From assembly GCF_003719725.1 (NCBI RefSeq), contig NZ_RIAX01000008.1:1-64000 (forward strand): a stretch of 64,000 nucleotides of DNA. The letters are read 5' to 3'. Shown piece after piece: positions 61,856-64,000 of this stretch. Source of the stretch: Planococcus salinus (lineage in GTDB: Bacteria; Bacillota; Bacilli; Bacillales_A; Planococcaceae). Each line of letters starts with the position of its first letter. Position 1 is the first letter of the stretch. Below the pieces are notes generated by a model. It made no database searches. It was not told the DNA's origin and saw only the letters and a program-made list of their open reading frames with translations. A program made the translations under genes and the position numbers.

Positions 61856-63022
61856 GTGGTAAAGAAAACGCACATCATCATTATAGGAGGCGGAGTGATC
61901 GGTTCCAGTATTGCCTATAACTTGCTGAACGACGGTTTTGAAGGAGAGATTCATCTGTTCGAAAAAGACCAGCTCTATGAATATGCCTCCACTCCACGCA
62001 GTGCAGGCGGCATCAGGCAGCTGTATACCACTGCCGTCAATATCCAGATCAGCCGGTATAGCCTGAAAAAATATATGGCTTTTCCTGAAGAAATGGCAGT
62101 AGGCGAGGAAAAGGCGGAAATCGATTTTAAACAATATGGTTATTTGTTTCTGGCAAAACAGGGGAGCCGAAGGGAATTGGAAGCCCAACTGGCTCTTCAA
62201 CACCAGTACGGCGTGCCATCAGAATTACTGGCACCAGAGGCGTTGAAGGCAATTGTTCCTGAACTGACTGTGGATGATCTGCAGGTAGGGCTTTATTGCG
62301 GAGAAGATGGCTACTTGGATCCTTATTCAGTGATGCAGGGATACATCCGCAAAACAAAGCAGCTCGGGGGAAATTATGTATACGAAGAAGTAGCTGAAAT
62401 TCTCCAGGAAAAAGGAAAAGTGACAGGAGTGCATCTTCAAAACGGGGAGATTTATCAAGCGCCGATCGTCATTAATGCAGCAGGGCCGTGGGCTCCGGCC
62501 TTAAGCGAAAAAATCGGCCTGCCTATTCCAGTCGTTCCGCTGAAACGGCAGATCATCCAGTTTGATATTGCAGAACCGTTAAAGAACCCTTTGCCTTTGA
62601 CCATCGATCCGACCGGCGTCTATTTCCGTCATGAAGGAGAATCCATCCTTACCGGATTTTCAGAAAATGTGGCTCCAGGCTTTGACTTTACATGGAAAAG
62701 GTCGTATTTCACTGATTTTTTATGGCCGATATTGGCTCATCGTGTGCCCAATTTTGAACGGGCAAAAGTCAGAGGAGGCTGGGCGGGAATGTACAGCCAT
62801 AACATACTGGATCAAAATGCCATCATTGGTGAGCACCCGGAGCTGACAGGCTATTACATAGCTTCCGGTTTCAGTGGCCATGGCATGCAACAGGCGCCGG
62901 CTGTGGGAAAAGGTTTATCGGAACTCATTCAGACGGGGCGTTATGAAACCCTGGATTTGTCGCCGCTGCGTTTTGAACGTTTTGCGGAAAAAGACCTGCT
63001 GATCGAAAAAGCGATTATTTAA
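61856..63022 (+). CDS. FAD-dependent amino-acid oxidase/dehydrogenase (DAO family)
   Basis: 388 residues. The FAD motif is G11-G-G-V-I-G16 with 'HLFEKDQ' ending strand 2, then 'TPRSAGGIRQLY' and the C-terminal 'GGWAGMYSHNILDQNAIIGEHPELTGYYIASGFSGHGMQQAPAVGKGLSEL' of sarcosine/glycine/D-amino-acid oxidase relatives. It oxidises a secondary or D-amino acid to the imino acid. The next gene (ornithine-cyclodeaminase family, often an imino-acid reductase) starts 31 bases after its stop. GTG 61856 follows GAGGTGA. Confidence 0.88.
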   Translation: MVKKTHIIIIGGGVIGSSIAYNLLNDGFEGEIHLFEKDQLYEYASTPRSAGGIRQLYTTAVNIQISRYSLKKYMAFPEEMAVGEEKAEIDFKQYGYLFLAKQGSRRELEAQLALQHQYGVPSELLAPEALKAIVPELTVDDLQVGLYCGEDGYLDPYSVMQGYIRKTKQLGGNYVYEEVAEILQEKGKVTGVHLQNGEIYQAPIVINAAGPWAPALSEKIGLPIPVVPLKRQIIQFDIAEPLKNPLPLTIDPTGVYFRHEGESILTGFSENVAPGFDFTWKRSYFTDFLWPILAHRVPNFERAKVRGGWAGMYSHNILDQNAIIGEHPELTGYYIASGFSGHGMQQAPAVGKGLSELIQTGRYETLDLSPLRFERFAEKDLLIEKAII

Positions 63023-63053
63023 AGAACAAACTTTAAAGGAGGAGACAGTGTAT

Positions 63054-64000
63054 ATGTTGTTTTTAAACGAAGGTGATATCCGAAAAGCGGTGACGATGAA
63101 AGAAGTCATCGATGCGATTGACGAAGCCTATAAAGTGTATGAATCTGGAGATTTTCAAATGCCCACAAGGATGCAAGTGAATGATAAAGGCAATACGCTT
63201 CTGCTGATGCCCTGCTTCACCACTGGAGCGATTGGGACAAAGCTTGTGACCTTGTTTCCGGGCAATGCCGAGTTGCCGACCATACACGGCGTAGTCGTAT
63301 TGAACAATAGTGAGAATGGGCAAGTTACAGGCATTTTGGATGGTTCGTTTCTGACGGGACTCAGAACAGGAGCAATCGGCGGTTCGGCGGTCCGGCATCT
63401 GGCGAAGGCGGAAGCGTCAAAACTGGCCATTATCGGGACAGGTGTCCAGGGGCTGTATCAGGCTCTGGCTGCGTGTACGGAAAGGGACATCACGGATGTT
63501 CGTCTCTTTAACCGGACACCAGGTAAAATACCGGCATTCAAAAAATCGTTGGAAGAGTGGATTGGTCCCGACATCCGCCTCCATACAGCGGACTCTGTTG
63601 AACAAGCCATTTCGGATGCAGACATCGTCATTACCACTACCACTTCCAAACAACCGGTGTTGCCGGAAGACGCTGATCTTCTGAGAGGCAAACTGATCAT
63701 CGGGGTTGGTTCTTTCCAGCCTGATATGAGGGAGTTCCCCGAAGTACTATACAAATTGACTGACCGGATTTTCGTCGATACAGACCACGCGATTGAAGAA
63801 TCGGGAGATTTGATCACCCCGCTTGAAAAAGGCTGGATCAGCCATGATTCCATTCAAACGATGGCTGCTTATCTAGCAGACGGAGCTGGTCCATCCCTCA
63901 ACAAGGAAGACAGCATTATTTTCAAGTCAACAGGCATGGCTTTGTTTGATGTGGTAGTGGCTAATCTGGTTTATGAAAAAGCAAAAGAACAAGGGGGCGG
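63054..64000 (+). CDS. Ornithine cyclodeaminase/mu-crystallin family protein (3' truncated by window edge)
   Basis: 315 codons are visible without a stop. 'MLFLNEGDIRKAVTMKEVIDAIDEAY', K63 in 'GTKLVTLFPGN', 'GILDGSFLTGLRTGAIGG', and the NAD(P) loop G128-T-G-V-Q-G133 are the family blocks; 'STGMALFDVVVANLVYEKA' is near the usual C-terminus, so only a few residues are missing. Members are ornithine cyclodeaminase, alanine dehydrogenase (archaeal) or pyrroline-2-carboxylate/ketimine reductase. The FAD oxidase partner favours an imino-acid reductase role (inference). ATG 63054 is 11 bases after AGGAGG; GTG 63048 is 5 bases after it and possible. Confidence 0.88.
   Translation, partial: MLFLNEGDIRKAVTMKEVIDAIDEAYKVYESGDFQMPTRMQVNDKGNTLLLMPCFTTGAIGTKLVTLFPGNAELPTIHGVVVLNNSENGQVTGILDGSFLTGLRTGAIGGSAVRHLAKAEASKLAIIGTGVQGLYQALAACTERDITDVRLFNRTPGKIPAFKKSLEEWIGPDIRLHTADSVEQAISDADIVITTTTSKQPVLPEDADLLRGKLIIGVGSFQPDMREFPEVLYKLTDRIFVDTDHAIEESGDLITPLEKGWISHDSIQTMAAYLADGAGPSLNKEDSIIFKSTGMALFDVVVANLVYEKAKEQGG

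Overview
The window looks like chromosomal DNA of a low-to-mid GC Gram-positive bacterium (Bacillota), most likely of the Bacillales and plausibly the Planococcaceae. The reasons are strong AGGAGG-type ribosome binding sites at almost every gene, frequent TTG and GTG starts, many hairpin-plus-T-run terminators, Bacillus-type modules (a Bce-like two-component/ABC set, a MalKR-MaeN-like set, class I fructose-bisphosphate aldolase) and riboswitches of Bacillales type. There is no rRNA, tRNA, insertion sequence, prophage or CRISPR array in view. The species assignment is inference.

Layout. 0-5 kb: the end of a general-stress flavin-binding protein, an AbrB/MazF-type toxin-antitoxin pair, a 2-hydroxyacid dehydrogenase, a Bcr/CflA exporter, and an Abi-type HEPN protein followed by a small membrane protein. 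5-13 kb: NADP-glutamate dehydrogenase, DUF1697, a leftward set (TDT transporter, gamma-glutamyltransferase, Mug-type glycosylase), then a guanine-type riboswitch in front of a lipoprotein of the MTA/SAH nucleosidase family. 13-20 kb: a BsuPI lipoprotein, a DJ-1/PfpI protein and a Bce-like module (regulator, kinase, ABC ATPase, permease) whose two halves are separated by a membrane-protein gene on the other strand and a hairpin-rich repeat. 20-30 kb: an Old Yellow Enzyme, GNAT, cupin, alkaline phosphatase with Pho boxes, GH13 alpha-glucosidase, DUF1456, a 182-bp tandem repeat array, a membrane Lon-domain protein, EamA and TM2 proteins.

30-45 kb: aldo/keto reductase, a glycine-zipper micro-protein, aldolase, a 1080-residue RND exporter, an acyl-CoA synthetase, an AHSA1 protein, an SDR, then a CitA/MalK-type kinase, its regulator and a 2-hydroxycarboxylate transporter with a cre site, followed by a zinc dehydrogenase and a PAP2 phosphatase. 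45-54 kb: VOC protein, a secreted repair pair (thioredoxin-like lipoprotein plus MsrAB), a lysine riboswitch in front of a YtcJ-type amidohydrolase, threonine dehydratase, a small basic protein and a second, NAD-type glutamate dehydrogenase. 54-64 kb: SDR, alpha/beta hydrolase plus CPBP protease, zinc metallopeptidase lipoprotein, GNAT, DinB, membrane proteins, an amidase, and a FAD amino-acid oxidase plus ornithine-cyclodeaminase-family pair that runs off the right edge.

The most interesting points are regulatory. A guanine riboswitch controls an exported nucleosidase whose purine-contacting residue is Asn rather than Asp. A lysine riboswitch, with a traceable promoter, aptamer, antiterminator and terminator, controls an amidohydrolase not normally linked to lysine. 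A 182-bp tandem array carries a terminator hairpin in every unit. A cre box sits inside the leader hairpin of the malate-type transporter. An inverted repeat of Bce-regulator type lies in front of the split ABC transporter.
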